From assembly GCF_020880815.1 (NCBI RefSeq), contig NZ_JAJITD010000011.1, forward strand, positions 186,001-250,000: a DNA stretch of 64,000 bases, given 5' to 3'. Source of the stretch: Paraburkholderia sejongensis. GTDB taxonomy: Bacteria; Pseudomonadota; Gammaproteobacteria; Burkholderiales; Burkholderiaceae. The translations under genes were made by a program, and so were the position numbers. Positions 43,174-52,471 of the stretch are shown piece after piece. Position 1 is the stretch's first letter, and every line of letters begins with the position of its first letter. The notes under the pieces are model-generated. The model did no database searches. It saw only the letters and a program-made list of their open reading frames with translations, and was not told the DNA's origin.

Positions 43174-44115
43174 TCATGCCGAACGTTCCCCGGTGGTGTG
43201 TGAGCGCTCGTCGCCCGACAGGTTCGACGCGCGGTGCAATTCGTCGCCGATGATCTCGATCAGTGCTTCCGCCGCCGCGCTCAACGGGCGGCGCGGATGA
43301 CTCACGCAGACAATGTGCCGCACGATGCGAGGCGCCAGAATCGGGCGCGCGCGCAACGTGCCGTGCCGCGCGGCGCGCTCGACAACGATGCGCGGCAGGA
43401 TCGTCGCGAAGCGCGTGTGCTCGACGAGCTTGAGAATCGTCGAAAGCACGTCGATCTCGAAGCGCGGCGCGAGCAGAACGTCCTCGTGCTGCGCGGCGCT
43501 GTCGAGCACGCCGCGCAGGCCGTTACGTTTGGTGGGCAGCACGAGTTCCAGTTCGGGCAATCGCGCGAGTTCGATTGCATGCGGCAAGTCGGGGCCGTGC
43601 GCGGCGCTGGTGGCAAGCACCATCTCTTCGTCGAGCAGCGGGCGCGAATCGAGCGAAAGGCGCGCGCGCGGCTTGTTGATGAGGGCCGCATCGAGCTGCC
43701 CGCCCGCCACCCAGTCGATGAAGGTCGCGCTGTAGCCATCGGCGACAGTGACTTCGACATCGGGATAACGCGCGTGATAGCGCGACAGCGAATCGGCAAG
43801 CACGCTTTCCGTCACCGATGCGATTAGCCCGATGCCGACGTGCCCCGTCACCACTTCGTCGCGCTGCACGAGTTGCTGGCGCGCGTGGGCAAGGTCGCGC
43901 ACGATCGGTAAAAACAGGCGGTACATCAGCCGTCCCGCGGCGGTCGGCGCCATCCCGTGTGCGCCGCGCTCGAACAGCTGTTGATGCAATTCGTCCTCGA
44001 GCCTCGCGATCTGCATGCTCAAAGCCGGTTGCACGATGTTCAGCCGCTTCGCGGCACGCGTGACCGAGCCGTCTTCGAACAGCGCGATGAAGTACTGGAT
44101 TTGCTTGAGGTCCAT
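43174..44115 (-). CDS. LysR-family regulator, candidate HmfR of the furan operon
   Basis: 313 residues. N terminus MDLKQIQYFIALFEDGSVTRAAKRLNIVQPALSMQIARLE is the winged HTH; a ligand domain follows. It is divergent from the hmfF gene (276 bp) and strikingly similar along its length to the LysR at 54754, which lies at the other end of the operon. Shared stretches include ALINKPR/AIINKPR and PTKRNGLRGVLD/PTRRNGLRGALD. In Cupriavidus basilensis two LysR genes, hmfR1 and hmfR2, accompany the hmf clusters, so a furoate- or FDCA-responsive role is inferred. Confidence 0.88.
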   Translation of the reverse strand: MDLKQIQYFIALFEDGSVTRAAKRLNIVQPALSMQIARLEDELHQQLFERGAHGMAPTAAGRLMYRLFLPIVRDLAHARQQLVQRDEVVTGHVGIGLIASVTESVLADSLSRYHARYPDVEVTVADGYSATFIDWVAGGQLDAALINKPRARLSLDSRPLLDEEMVLATSAAHGPDLPHAIELARLPELELVLPTKRNGLRGVLDSAAQHEDVLLAPRFEIDVLSTILKLVEHTRFATILPRIVVERAARHGTLRARPILAPRIVRHIVCVSHPRRPLSAAAEALIEIIGDELHRASNLSGDERSHTTGERSA

Positions 44116-44391
44116 TTTTTCTCAAGGCATCAGAGACGCTAATACTCCGTGTCGCCATTATCATCCCGCTTCTCGCATACAGGCAGGACACCGGTTTTTC
44201 ATGCTCCTGCTGCTCGGGCATGTTGAGCGGGACATTGATACGGAATGCCAGGAACGCTGTCATCCGGGGGAACACCGATATAAGCATCAATGATCTCGCG
44301 CATCAAAAAACGGTATTAGAACTTATGGGGTGATCTCGCTACGCTTCATCCAAGGCGCTTGCCACGGCAGCGCGCACAGATGGAGACGCTG
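44116..44391. promoter_or_regulatory. Divergent promoter region of the furan operon
   Basis: 276 bp separating the LysR start and hmfF. The hmfF side (about 44270-44330) is AT-rich and carries ATAAG and CTTAT in opposite orientation, 39 bp apart, around the likely promoter. No single T-N11-A site stands out. Confidence 0.4.
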
Positions 44392-45885
44392 ATGAACACA
44401 CGCGATGCCGCACCGCACGGCATTCCCTCATTGACCTGGGCACCGGATCACGCCGACACCGGCTCGCTGTCGCTGCGCGACTGGCTCGCGCATCTCGCGA
44501 AAACCGGCCGTGTCGCGACGATCGACCAGCCCGTCGCGCTCGAACACGAACTCGCCGCGATTGCAAAGCGCCTCGACGGCGAACGAGCCGCTTTTTTCAC
44601 GCAGCCGCATGGACATGCGATGCCGGTCGTGAGCGGCTTCATGTCGAAGCGCGCGTGGATCGCGGAAGCGATGGGCGTCGATGAACCGGCGTTGCTCGCG
44701 CGTTTCTCCGCTGCGGCCGCGGCGCCGCTCGCAGCGAAACTGATTGAACGTGAAGACGCGCCCTGTCAGCAAGTGGTGCATACGAGCGGCATCGATCTGC
44801 ACGCGCTGCTGCCCATTCCCACGCACAGCGAACACGACAACGGCCCATACATCACCGCCGGTCTCGTGATCGCGCGCAATCCGCGCACCGGCGTGCAGAA
44901 CGTCTCGATCAACCGCATTCAGGTGCACGGCCCCGATCGCATGGCGATCCTGCTGCTGCCGCGTCATCTCTATGCGTTCCAGCGCGAAGCGGAAGCCGCG
45001 GGCGATGCGCTCGACGTCGCCATCGTGATCGGCGTCGATCCCCTGACGATGCTCGCGTCGCAAGCGATCACGCCGATCGATCACGACGAACTCGACATCG
45101 CGGGCGCGCTGCGTGGTGCGCCTCTGCCTGTCGCGCGATGCGTGACGAACGGCGTGCACGTGCCGGCGTTCGCGGAGATCGTCATCGAAGGGCGCATTCT
45201 GTCCAACGTGCGCGAGCCGGAAGGTCCGTTCGGCGAATTTCCGAAGTACTACAGCGCGAAGGAAGCACGCGAAGTCATCGAAGCGACGGCCGTCACGCAT
45301 CGGCGCGATCCGATCTTTCATACGATCGTGCCCGCTGAAATGGAGCATCTGCTGCTCGGCGCGATTCCGCGTGAAGCCACGTTGCTCGCGCATCTTCAGC
45401 GTAGTCATCCGGCCGTGAAGGACGTGCATCTGTCGGTGGGCGGCGTGTGCCGCTATCACCTGTGCGTGCAGTTCGACAAGAAACGCGAAGGCGAAGCGAA
45501 GAACGTGATCCTGTGCGCGTTCGGCGCGCATTACGACATCAAGCAGGTCGTTGTCGTCGACACCGATGTGAACGTGCACGATCCCGCCGAAATCGAATGG
45601 GCGATCGCGACGCGCTTCCAGGCGGACCGCGATCTCGTCGTGATAGCAGGCGCGCAAGGCTCGCCGCTCGATCCGTCGACGACGGTCGGTCAGCCCGCCG
45701 ATGCGCCGGCGCATCTGCAAGGCGTCAGCGCGAAGATGGGCCTCGATGCGACGCGCCCCGTCGTCTATCCGGCGCATGTGTTCACGCGCGTGCGCATCCC
45801 GGGGCAAGACACGGTCAACCTGCAAGCACTCGTCGCCGCTGACAACAGCGCGTTCGACGCCTATCTGTCGCGCGATCATGGCTGA
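44392..45885 (+). CDS. hmfF: UbiD-family decarboxylase, probable 2,5-furandicarboxylate decarboxylase
   Basis: 497 residues from the ATG at 44392, with GGAGA five bases upstream; an upstream ATG and TTG are less well placed. UbiD enzymes use prenylated FMN to decarboxylate aromatic or alpha,beta-unsaturated acids. The catalytic triad is visible: R175 in SINRIQV, and E277 and E282 in EPEGPFGEF. The mate gene for prFMN synthesis overlaps it by 8 bp. Downstream genes encode furoyl-CoA metabolism, so the expected reaction is FDCA to 2-furoate plus CO2, as for HmfF of C. basilensis. An aroyl decarboxylase for another acid cannot be excluded. Confidence 0.82.
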   Translation: MNTRDAAPHGIPSLTWAPDHADTGSLSLRDWLAHLAKTGRVATIDQPVALEHELAAIAKRLDGERAAFFTQPHGHAMPVVSGFMSKRAWIAEAMGVDEPALLARFSAAAAAPLAAKLIEREDAPCQQVVHTSGIDLHALLPIPTHSEHDNGPYITAGLVIARNPRTGVQNVSINRIQVHGPDRMAILLLPRHLYAFQREAEAAGDALDVAIVIGVDPLTMLASQAITPIDHDELDIAGALRGAPLPVARCVTNGVHVPAFAEIVIEGRILSNVREPEGPFGEFPKYYSAKEAREVIEATAVTHRRDPIFHTIVPAEMEHLLLGAIPREATLLAHLQRSHPAVKDVHLSVGGVCRYHLCVQFDKKREGEAKNVILCAFGAHYDIKQVVVVDTDVNVHDPAEIEWAIATRFQADRDLVVIAGAQGSPLDPSTTVGQPADAPAHLQGVSAKMGLDATRPVVYPAHVFTRVRIPGQDTVNLQALVAADNSAFDAYLSRDHG

Positions 45886-46492
45886 ACGAAACAAACGCAT
45901 CGTCGTCGGCATGTCGGGCGCAAGCGGCGCGGTGATCGGCGTGCGTTTGCTCGCCGCATTGCGCCGGCTCGGCACGCACGAGACGCATCTGATCGTGTCG
46001 TCGTCGGGCGCGCTCACGGCCGCACAGGAACTCGGTCTCGCGCGTGGTGATTTCGAAGCCGCCGCCGATGTCGTGCACAACGTGCGCGAGATCGGCGCGG
46101 CCGTGGCAAGCGGATCGTTTCTGAGCGAAGGCATGGTGATCGCGCCGTGTTCGATGAAAACGCTCGCGGGTGTCGCGAACGGCTTCGCGGACAACCTGCT
46201 GACGCGCGCCGCCGACGTGATGCTCAAGGAGCGCCGCCGCCTCGTGCTGGTCGCGCGCGAAACCCCGCTCAATCTCGCGCATCTGCGCAACATGACGCTC
46301 GCGACGCAAATGGGCGCGATCGTGATGCCGCCGGTGCCGGCGTTTTACGCGCATCCGCAGACTATCGACGACGTGGTCGATCACACGGTCGGGCGCATTC
46401 TCGATCTGTTCGGCATCGAGCACGACGAAATCAAGCGGCGCTGGAGCGGTCTCGCCGATGAATTCGGCAGCCGCGCCGCACGTGAGGAGTAA
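45878..46492 (+). CDS. hmfG: UbiX-family flavin prenyltransferase
   Basis: 204 residues; the ATG at 45878 overlaps the hmfF stop by 8 bp. Makes prenylated FMN from FMN and dimethylallyl phosphate, the cofactor of the UbiD partner. Signatures: VVGMSGASGAVIGVRLL for the FMN-binding loop, GMVIAPCSMKTLAGVANGFADNLLTRAADV, and RRLVLVARETPLNLAHLRNM. Length is normal. The dedicated copy inside the operon supports a catabolic rather than ubiquinone role. Confidence 0.88.
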   Translation: MAERNKRIVVGMSGASGAVIGVRLLAALRRLGTHETHLIVSSSGALTAAQELGLARGDFEAAADVVHNVREIGAAVASGSFLSEGMVIAPCSMKTLAGVANGFADNLLTRAADVMLKERRRLVLVARETPLNLAHLRNMTLATQMGAIVMPPVPAFYAHPQTIDDVVDHTVGRILDLFGIEHDEIKRRWSGLADEFGSRAAREE

Positions 46493-46496
46493 CGGC

Positions 46497-49400
46497 ATGA
46501 ATCAGCGCGAACCCGCATTCGCCCACCTCGACGCGCGCGTCGCCGACAGCCACGCGCGCGAAGCGAGCGCACCGCAGCGTCACATCGGACGCTCGATGGA
46601 GCGCCTCGAAGACCCGGCGATCCTGACCGGCCGTGGCCGCTATGGCGATGACATCGCCGTCAAGCCGGGCACGCTGCACGCCGCGATTCTGCGTTCGCCG
46701 CACGCGCACGCGGACATCCTGTCGATCGATGCGCAAGCCGCGTCGAAACTCGCCGGCGTGCGCGCCGTGCTCACGCGCGACGATTTGCGTCCGTGGTCGC
46801 GGCCGTTCGTCGTCGGCGTAAAAGCGCCGATGGAACAGTGGGCGCTCGCGATGGACCGCGTGCGCTACGTCGGCGAGCCGGTCGCGGTCGTGATGGCCGA
46901 ATCGCGTGCGCTCGCGGAAGATGCGCTCGATCTGATCAAGGTCGACTACGCGATCCTCGATCCCGTGACGTCGATCGAACAGGCCGCGCAGGACGACGCG
47001 CCGGTGCTGCACGAACGCGTCGGCAGCAACGTCATCAGCGACCGGCATTTCCGCTACGGCGAACCCGAAGCGGCCTTCGAGCGCGCGCCGCATCGCGTGA
47101 AGCTGGTCGCGCATTATCCGCGCAACACCTGCGCGCCGATCGAGTGCGGCGTGGTCATCGCCGAATATCTGTCGGGCGACGAAGGCTACGACGTCACCTC
47201 GAATTTCATGGGGCCGTTCTCGCTGCACGCCGTCATGGCGATGGCGTTGAACGTGCCCGCCAATCGCCTGCGTCACAAAGCCCCGCGCGATTCCGGCGGC
47301 AGCTTCGGCGTGAAGCAGGCCGTGTTTCCGTATGTCGTGCTGATGTGTCTCGCGTCGCGCAAGGCGGGCGCACCGGTGAAGTGGGTCGAGGATCGGCTCG
47401 AACACCTGAGCGCGGCGACCTCCGCGACGGCGCGTGTTTCAACGATCGAAGCGGCCGTCGAAGCGGATGGCCGCATCGCCGCGCTGTCCTACGATCAGTT
47501 GGAAGACGTCGGCGGCTATGTGCGCGCGCCCGAACCCGCGACGTTCTACCGGATGCACGGCTGCCTGACGGGCGCGTACGCGATTCCGAATCTGCTCGTG
47601 CGCAATCGCGTCGTGCTGACCAACAAGACGCCGACGGGGCTCGTGCGCGGCTTCGGCGGCCCGCAGGTGTACTTCGCGCTGGAGCGGCTGATCCAGCGCA
47701 TCGCGATCGAACTGAAGCTCGATGTGCTCGACGTGTATCGCCGCAACTTCGTTCCCGCCGATGCGTTCCCGTATCGGGCGGCGGCGGGCGCGCTGCTCGA
47801 TTCGGGCAATTATCCGGAAGCGCTGCGCCGTTCACTGGACCAGGGCGGATACCGGGAACTCGTTGCGCGCCGCGACGCCGCGCGCAACGAGGGGCGGCTG
47901 TATGGGATCGGCTTCGCGGCGATCGTCGAGCCGTCGGTCTCGAACATGGGCTACATCACGACCGTGATGCCCGCCGACGCACGCCGGAAAGCCGGGCCGA
48001 AGAACGGCGCGATCGCGAGCGCGACGGTCAGCGTCGATCTGCTCGGCGGCGTGGTCGTCACGATCGCATCGACGCCCGCGGGCCAGGGCCACATGACGGT
48101 GTGCGCGCAAGTGGTCGCCGATGTGCTCGGACTCGATCCGCAGGACATCGTCGTCAACGTCGAATTCGACACGCACAAGGACGCGTGGTCCGTCGCGGCG
48201 GGCAATTATTCGAGCCGCTTCGCGGGCGCGGTGGCGGGCACGGTGCATCTGGCCGCGACACGCGTGCGCGACAAGCTCGCGCGCGTGCTCGCGAAGCAGT
48301 TCGGCTGCGCGTCCGGCGACGTGCGCTTCGAGGGCGCGCGCGTCTTTCCGCGCGACGCCGAAGACCGCGCGCTGCCGTTCGCGCGCGCCGCGAGCAATGC
48401 GCCGCACTGGGCGCCCGCGCTCCTGCCCGAGGGCGAAGAGCCGGGCCTGCGCGAAACCGTGTTCTGGTCGCCGCCGCACATGGATGCGCCCGACGAACAG
48501 GACCGCATCAATACCTCGGCCGCATATGGCTTCGCGTTCGACATGTGCGGGATCGAAGTGGATCGCGCGACGGGGCGCGTGCGCATCGACCGGTATGTGA
48601 CCGTGCACGACGCCGGCACCCTGCTCAATCCCGCCCTCGCCGATGGCCAGATTCGCGGCGCGTTCGCGCAAGGCGTCGGCGCGGCGCTGATGGAAGAGTT
48701 CCGCTACGGCGCGGACGGCAGCTTCCAGTCCGGCACGCTCGCCGACTATCTGATGCCGACGACCTGCGAAGTGCCCGATCCGCTGATCGTGCATCTGGAG
48801 ACGCCCTCGCCTTTCACGCCGCTCGGCGCGAAGGGTCTCGGCGAAGGCAACAACATGAGTACGCCGCCGTGCATCGCCAATGCGGTGGCGGACGCGCTCG
48901 GCGTCGACGACATTCGCCTGCCGCTCACGCCCCCCAAAGTGATGGCGATGCTCGGCATCGACGATCCCGAACCGTCGCGTCCGGAATATCGCGAAGCGGC
49001 CGCCACCAAGCCCGCGACGCCGGGCGGCGGGCGCGCACTGACGGCGCAGGGCGCGGTCGAGCTGCCGGCGACACCCGAAGCTGTGTTCGCCGTGCTGCTC
49101 GATCCGCGGGCGCTCGCGAACGTCATTCCCGGCTGTCACGCGCTCGAAGAGACGGCGCCGAACCAGTATCGCGCGGACGTGACCGTCGGCGTCGGCATGA
49201 TCAAGGCGCGTTTCGAGGCGCGTATCGGCCTGTCGGAGATCGATGCGCCGCGCCGGCTGCGGCTCGCCGGCGCGGGAATCTCGCCGCTCGGCAGCGCGCG
49301 CGGCAGCGGCCTCGTCGAACTGACGCCGCAAGGCAGCGGCACGCGGCTCACGTACGACTACGAAGCGCAGGTGTCGGGCAAGGTCGCGGCGGTCGGCGGC

Positions 49401-49538
49401 CGCATGCTCGAAGGCGCGGCGAAGGTCGTGCTCAAGCAGTTGTTCGAATCGCTCGGACGGCAGGCGGCGGGCAAGCCCGTGCAAGCGCACGGATCGTGGA
49501 TCGCGAGACTCTTCGCACGTTTCAGGAGACACGCATGA
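46497..49538 (+). CDS. hmfA: 2-furoyl-CoA dehydrogenase Mo subunit with fused CoxG-like domain
   Basis: 1013 residues; ATG at 46497 with GAGGAG seven bases upstream. Residues about 20-820 form a xanthine-oxidase-family molybdopterin-cytosine-dinucleotide subunit. Visible are GRSMERLEDPAILTGRGRY, GGSFGVKQAVFPYV and RGFGGPQVYFALERL, with the active-site Glu near 783 in GAKGLGEGNN. From about residue 848 to 1000 there is an SRPBCC/CoxG-type domain (ELPATPEAVFAVLLDPRALANVIPGC), which is usually a separate protein of the CO dehydrogenase group. The CO dehydrogenase active-loop Cys motif is absent. With the two following subunits it should hydroxylate 2-furoyl-CoA at C5. Confidence 0.82.
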   Translation: MNQREPAFAHLDARVADSHAREASAPQRHIGRSMERLEDPAILTGRGRYGDDIAVKPGTLHAAILRSPHAHADILSIDAQAASKLAGVRAVLTRDDLRPWSRPFVVGVKAPMEQWALAMDRVRYVGEPVAVVMAESRALAEDALDLIKVDYAILDPVTSIEQAAQDDAPVLHERVGSNVISDRHFRYGEPEAAFERAPHRVKLVAHYPRNTCAPIECGVVIAEYLSGDEGYDVTSNFMGPFSLHAVMAMALNVPANRLRHKAPRDSGGSFGVKQAVFPYVVLMCLASRKAGAPVKWVEDRLEHLSAATSATARVSTIEAAVEADGRIAALSYDQLEDVGGYVRAPEPATFYRMHGCLTGAYAIPNLLVRNRVVLTNKTPTGLVRGFGGPQVYFALERLIQRIAIELKLDVLDVYRRNFVPADAFPYRAAAGALLDSGNYPEALRRSLDQGGYRELVARRDAARNEGRLYGIGFAAIVEPSVSNMGYITTVMPADARRKAGPKNGAIASATVSVDLLGGVVVTIASTPAGQGHMTVCAQVVADVLGLDPQDIVVNVEFDTHKDAWSVAAGNYSSRFAGAVAGTVHLAATRVRDKLARVLAKQFGCASGDVRFEGARVFPRDAEDRALPFARAASNAPHWAPALLPEGEEPGLRETVFWSPPHMDAPDEQDRINTSAAYGFAFDMCGIEVDRATGRVRIDRYVTVHDAGTLLNPALADGQIRGAFAQGVGAALMEEFRYGADGSFQSGTLADYLMPTTCEVPDPLIVHLETPSPFTPLGAKGLGEGNNMSTPPCIANAVADALGVDDIRLPLTPPKVMAMLGIDDPEPSRPEYREAAATKPATPGGGRALTAQGAVELPATPEAVFAVLLDPRALANVIPGCHALEETAPNQYRADVTVGVGMIKARFEARIGLSEIDAPRRLRLAGAGISPLGSARGSGLVELTPQGSGTRLTYDYEAQVSGKVAAVGGRMLEGAAKVVLKQLFESLGRQAAGKPVQAHGSWIARLFARFRRHA

Positions 49539-50356
49539 AGCCCGCACCGTTCGATTACCTGCGCGCGATGAGCGCGCAGGACGCGCTCGACGCGCTCGCG
49601 CAATACGGCGAAGACGCGCGCGTGCTGGCGGGCGGCCAGTCGCTGATGGCCGTGCTCAACATGCGGCTCGCGCAGCCGAAGGTGCTCGTCGATATCTCGC
49701 GCACCGCCGAACTCGATGCCGTGCGCGTGGACAAGCCGGCGGGGCATCTCGTCGTGAGCGCCGCGGCGACGCAAGGCAGCGTCGAATGGCGCAGCACGCT
49801 CACCGACGAAACGCCGCTGCTGGCGATGGCCTTCCCGCATATCTCGCACTTTCAGATTCGCAATCGCGGCACCGTGTGCGGATCGATCGCCCATGCGGAC
49901 CCGAGCGCGGAGTTGCCGCTCGTGCTTGCGGCGCTCGGCGGCGACGTGATGCTGCGCTCGCGAAAGAAGCGCCGCACGCTCGCCGCGCAGGACTTCTTCC
50001 AGGGAATGCTGATGACCGCGCGCGAGCCCGATGAACTCGTCGAAGCGGTGCGCTTCCCGCTGCGCAAGGCCGGCGAGCGCTACGCGTTCGCGGAATTTTC
50101 CGCGCGCCACGGCGATTTCGCGATCGTCGCGTGCGCGGCCGTGGTCACCGACGAGTCGATCCGTATTGCCGTGGGCGGCGTCGCGGACCGGCCGGTGACG
50201 GAGCAATGGCCGCGTCTGCGCGGCGACGACCTGCGCGGCGCACTGAACGATTTGAGTTGGAAACTGAACGCGCAGGACGATGCGCACATCAGCGCGAAAT
50301 ATCGCCGGAATCTGGTCCGGCAACTCGGCTCGCGCGTGATCGAGGAGGCAAAGTGA
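49535..50356 (+). CDS. hmfB: FAD subunit of the Mo hydroxylase (2-furoyl-CoA dehydrogenase)
   Basis: 273 residues; ATGA overlap with hmfA. FAD-binding signatures of the CoxM/PCMH type: VLAGGQSLMAVLNMRLAQP near residue 31, and IRNRGTVCGSIAHADPSAELP near residue 108. A C-terminal CO-deh-type domain follows. It passes electrons from the 2Fe-2S subunit to FAD and then to an external acceptor. Length and motifs are standard. Co-translated with both neighbours. Confidence 0.85.
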   Translation: MKPAPFDYLRAMSAQDALDALAQYGEDARVLAGGQSLMAVLNMRLAQPKVLVDISRTAELDAVRVDKPAGHLVVSAAATQGSVEWRSTLTDETPLLAMAFPHISHFQIRNRGTVCGSIAHADPSAELPLVLAALGGDVMLRSRKKRRTLAAQDFFQGMLMTAREPDELVEAVRFPLRKAGERYAFAEFSARHGDFAIVACAAVVTDESIRIAVGGVADRPVTEQWPRLRGDDLRGALNDLSWKLNAQDDAHISAKYRRNLVRQLGSRVIEEAK

Positions 50357-50889
50357 GCAAGATACCGGACACCATCATGCGGCACGGCGAAGCGCGGCGC
50401 ATCGCGCTGACGCTGAACGGCCGCGAACGAAGCGGCTCTTGCGAGCCGCGCGAACTGCTGTCGGACTTCATCCGGCACGAACTGGGCGCGACGGGCACGC
50501 ACGTCGGCTGCGAACATGGCGTGTGCGGCGCCTGTACCGTGCAGGTCGACGGCGTCGCGGCGCGCTCGTGCCTGATGCTCGCGGTGCAGGCCGATGGGCG
50601 GCGTATCGATACCGTCGAAGGCCTTGCGCCCGACCAGACGCTCGGCGACCTGCAGCAGGCGTTCCAGCGGCATCACGCGCTGCAATGCGGCTTCTGCACG
50701 GCGGGCATTCTGATGTCGTGCGCGGATTATCTGCGGCGCGTGCCCGATCCCTCCGAACAGCAAGTGCGCGAGATGCTCTCGGGCCATATCTGCCGCTGTA
50801 CGGGCTACACGCCCATCGTGGCCGCGGTGCTCGACGTGGCCGCGCGCCGCCGGGCCGCGGCAAGCGCGAAGGAGACCGAACATGCTTGA
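50353..50889 (+). CDS. hmfC: 2Fe-2S subunit of the Mo hydroxylase (2-furoyl-CoA dehydrogenase)
   Basis: 178 residues from a GTG that overlaps the hmfB stop (GTGA). Plant-type 2Fe-2S cluster: CEHGVCGACTV near residue 56 plus a single Cys further on (RSCLML). The second, C-terminal cluster is CGFCTAGILMS near residue 115 and HICRCTGY near residue 150. This two-cluster layout is universal in small subunits of this enzyme family. It transfers electrons between the Mo centre and FAD. Confidence 0.88.
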   Translation: MSKIPDTIMRHGEARRIALTLNGRERSGSCEPRELLSDFIRHELGATGTHVGCEHGVCGACTVQVDGVAARSCLMLAVQADGRRIDTVEGLAPDQTLGDLQQAFQRHHALQCGFCTAGILMSCADYLRRVPDPSEQQVREMLSGHICRCTGYTPIVAAVLDVAARRRAAASAKETEHA

Positions 50890-52465
50890 TCTCGGACGCA
50901 CGTTCCTGCAAAGCGTCGAGCGCAGTCCGAACGCGCTCGCGCTAGTCGATGGCGATTTGCAACTGACGTACGCGCAGTGGCATCGCATGATCCTCAAGGT
51001 CGCCGACGGCCTGCGCGCACTCGGCCTCGAACACGGCGACCGGCTGCTCGTCGTGCTGCAAAACCGCTGGGAAATGGCGACGCTGCATTGGGCCGGCCAG
51101 TTTGCGGGCATCGTGATCGTGCCGCTCAACTGGCGGGCGAAACCGGACGAAGTCGACTACTGCGTGACCGACGCGGGCGCGAAGGCGATCGTGTTCGAAC
51201 CCGTCAGCGCGGAGGCCGTCGCGCAGAGCGCCGCCGCGCAAAAGCTGCCGCGCGTCGGACTCGACGATGCGCCCGGCCGCACCACCAGCTTCGATGCGCT
51301 CAGCGCCGAACGAACGCGCAGCGGCGACGTGAGCGACGTGAGCGACACCGCGCACGCCACCAGCGACGACATCTCGCTGATCCTCTACACGTCCGGCACG
51401 ACGGGCAAAGGCAAGGGCGTACCGCGCCGGCATCGCCATGAACGCGCGGGCGCGCTCGCGCACGTCGCGCAGAACCTGTACCGGCGCGGCGAACGCACGC
51501 TCGGCGTGATGCCGCTCTATCACACGATGGGCGTGCGCTCGTTGCTCGCGATGGCGCTCGTCGACGGCCTGTTCGTCTGTGTGCGGCGCTGGAGCGCGAA
51601 GCTCGCGCTCGAATGCATCTCGAAGCACGCGCTCACCTGCCTCTATCTCGTGCCGACGCTGTATCACGATCTGCTCGCCGACAGCGGGTTCGCGAGCGCG
51701 GACACGTCGTCGGTCAGAAAACTCGGCTTCGCGGGCGCACCGATGAACGACGGCCTGCTCAAGCGCCTCTGCGCCGCGTTCGAGCCGGAGCTTTTCGTCA
51801 ATCACTACGGCTCGTCCGAGGTCTACACGTTCAGCATCGATCAGGACGCGACGAAGAAACCCGGCAGCGCGGGCCGCGCGGGCATCAATACGCGGCTGCG
51901 CGTCGTGAAGCTCGACGCGCTCTCGCCCGATGAGATCGCCGCAGTCGGCGAAGAAGGACAGATCATCGCGGACCTGCTCGGCGACGAAGCGTTCGACGGC
52001 TACTGGAATCGCCCCGACGCGAATGCGAAGTGCTTGCGCGAGGGCTGGTACTTCACCGGGGACACAGGCTATCTCGACCGCGACGGCGATCTGTACGTGA
52101 CGGGCCGCGTCGACGACATGATCATCAGCGGCGGAGAAAACATCTCACCGGTGGACATCGAATCGGTGCTGTCGCTGCATCCCGCCGTCGATGAAGTCGC
52201 GGTCGCGGGCGTCAAGGACGAGCGCTGGGGGCAGCGCGTGGTCGCGTTCATCAAGCGCCGCGAGTACGTCGATTCCGCCGCGCTCGATGCATGGTGCCGC
52301 CAGTCGGACCTCGTCAACTTCAAGCGCCCGCGCGACTACGTGTTCGTCGACGACATTCCGAAGTCGCCGGTCGGCAAGATCCTGCGCCGCAAGCTGCAAG
52401 CGGGCGAATACACGCCCGATTCTCGCGGCGAGTCCGCTCAACCTACAGAAACCACCAAGGAGTAA
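50882..52465 (+). CDS. hmfD: Acyl-CoA synthetase, probable 2-furoyl-CoA ligase
   Basis: 527 residues; the ATG overlaps the hmfC stop by 8 bp. AMP-forming ligase: ILYTSGTTGKGKGVPRR (P-loop-like), NHYGSSEVYTF, and GWYFTGDTGYLDRDGDLYVTGRVDDMIISGGENISPVD near the hinge. The catalytic lysine is in PKSPVGKILRRK near residue 500. It activates an aromatic or furan acid with ATP and CoA. Position between the Mo hydroxylase and an enoyl-CoA hydratase-like gene matches HmfD, 2-furoyl-CoA synthetase. Confidence 0.83.
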   Translation: MLDLGRTFLQSVERSPNALALVDGDLQLTYAQWHRMILKVADGLRALGLEHGDRLLVVLQNRWEMATLHWAGQFAGIVIVPLNWRAKPDEVDYCVTDAGAKAIVFEPVSAEAVAQSAAAQKLPRVGLDDAPGRTTSFDALSAERTRSGDVSDVSDTAHATSDDISLILYTSGTTGKGKGVPRRHRHERAGALAHVAQNLYRRGERTLGVMPLYHTMGVRSLLAMALVDGLFVCVRRWSAKLALECISKHALTCLYLVPTLYHDLLADSGFASADTSSVRKLGFAGAPMNDGLLKRLCAAFEPELFVNHYGSSEVYTFSIDQDATKKPGSAGRAGINTRLRVVKLDALSPDEIAAVGEEGQIIADLLGDEAFDGYWNRPDANAKCLREGWYFTGDTGYLDRDGDLYVTGRVDDMIISGGENISPVDIESVLSLHPAVDEVAVAGVKDERWGQRVVAFIKRREYVDSAALDAWCRQSDLVNFKRPRDYVFVDDIPKSPVGKILRRKLQAGEYTPDSRGESAQPTETTKE

Positions 52466-52471
52466 CCCACC

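Noticed and set aside
44392..46492. Assigning the UbiD/UbiX pair to ubiquinone biosynthesis
   Set aside because: They are overlapping genes inside a catabolic operon with a CoA ligase, Mo hydroxylase and carrier, under LysR control.
46793..49534. Long open stretch on the plus strand overlapping hmfA in another frame
   Set aside because: Its upstream part is Arg/Gly-rich and shadows the hmfA frame. Only the part from 49535 (MKPAPFDYL) is real, as the FAD subunit.
46497..50889. Reading the Mo/FAD/Fe-S genes as carbon monoxide dehydrogenase (coxLMS)
   Set aside because: The large subunit lacks the Cys-containing active loop of form I CoxL, and the operon context has a CoA ligase and UbiD/UbiX. 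The CoxG-like domain alone is not enough.
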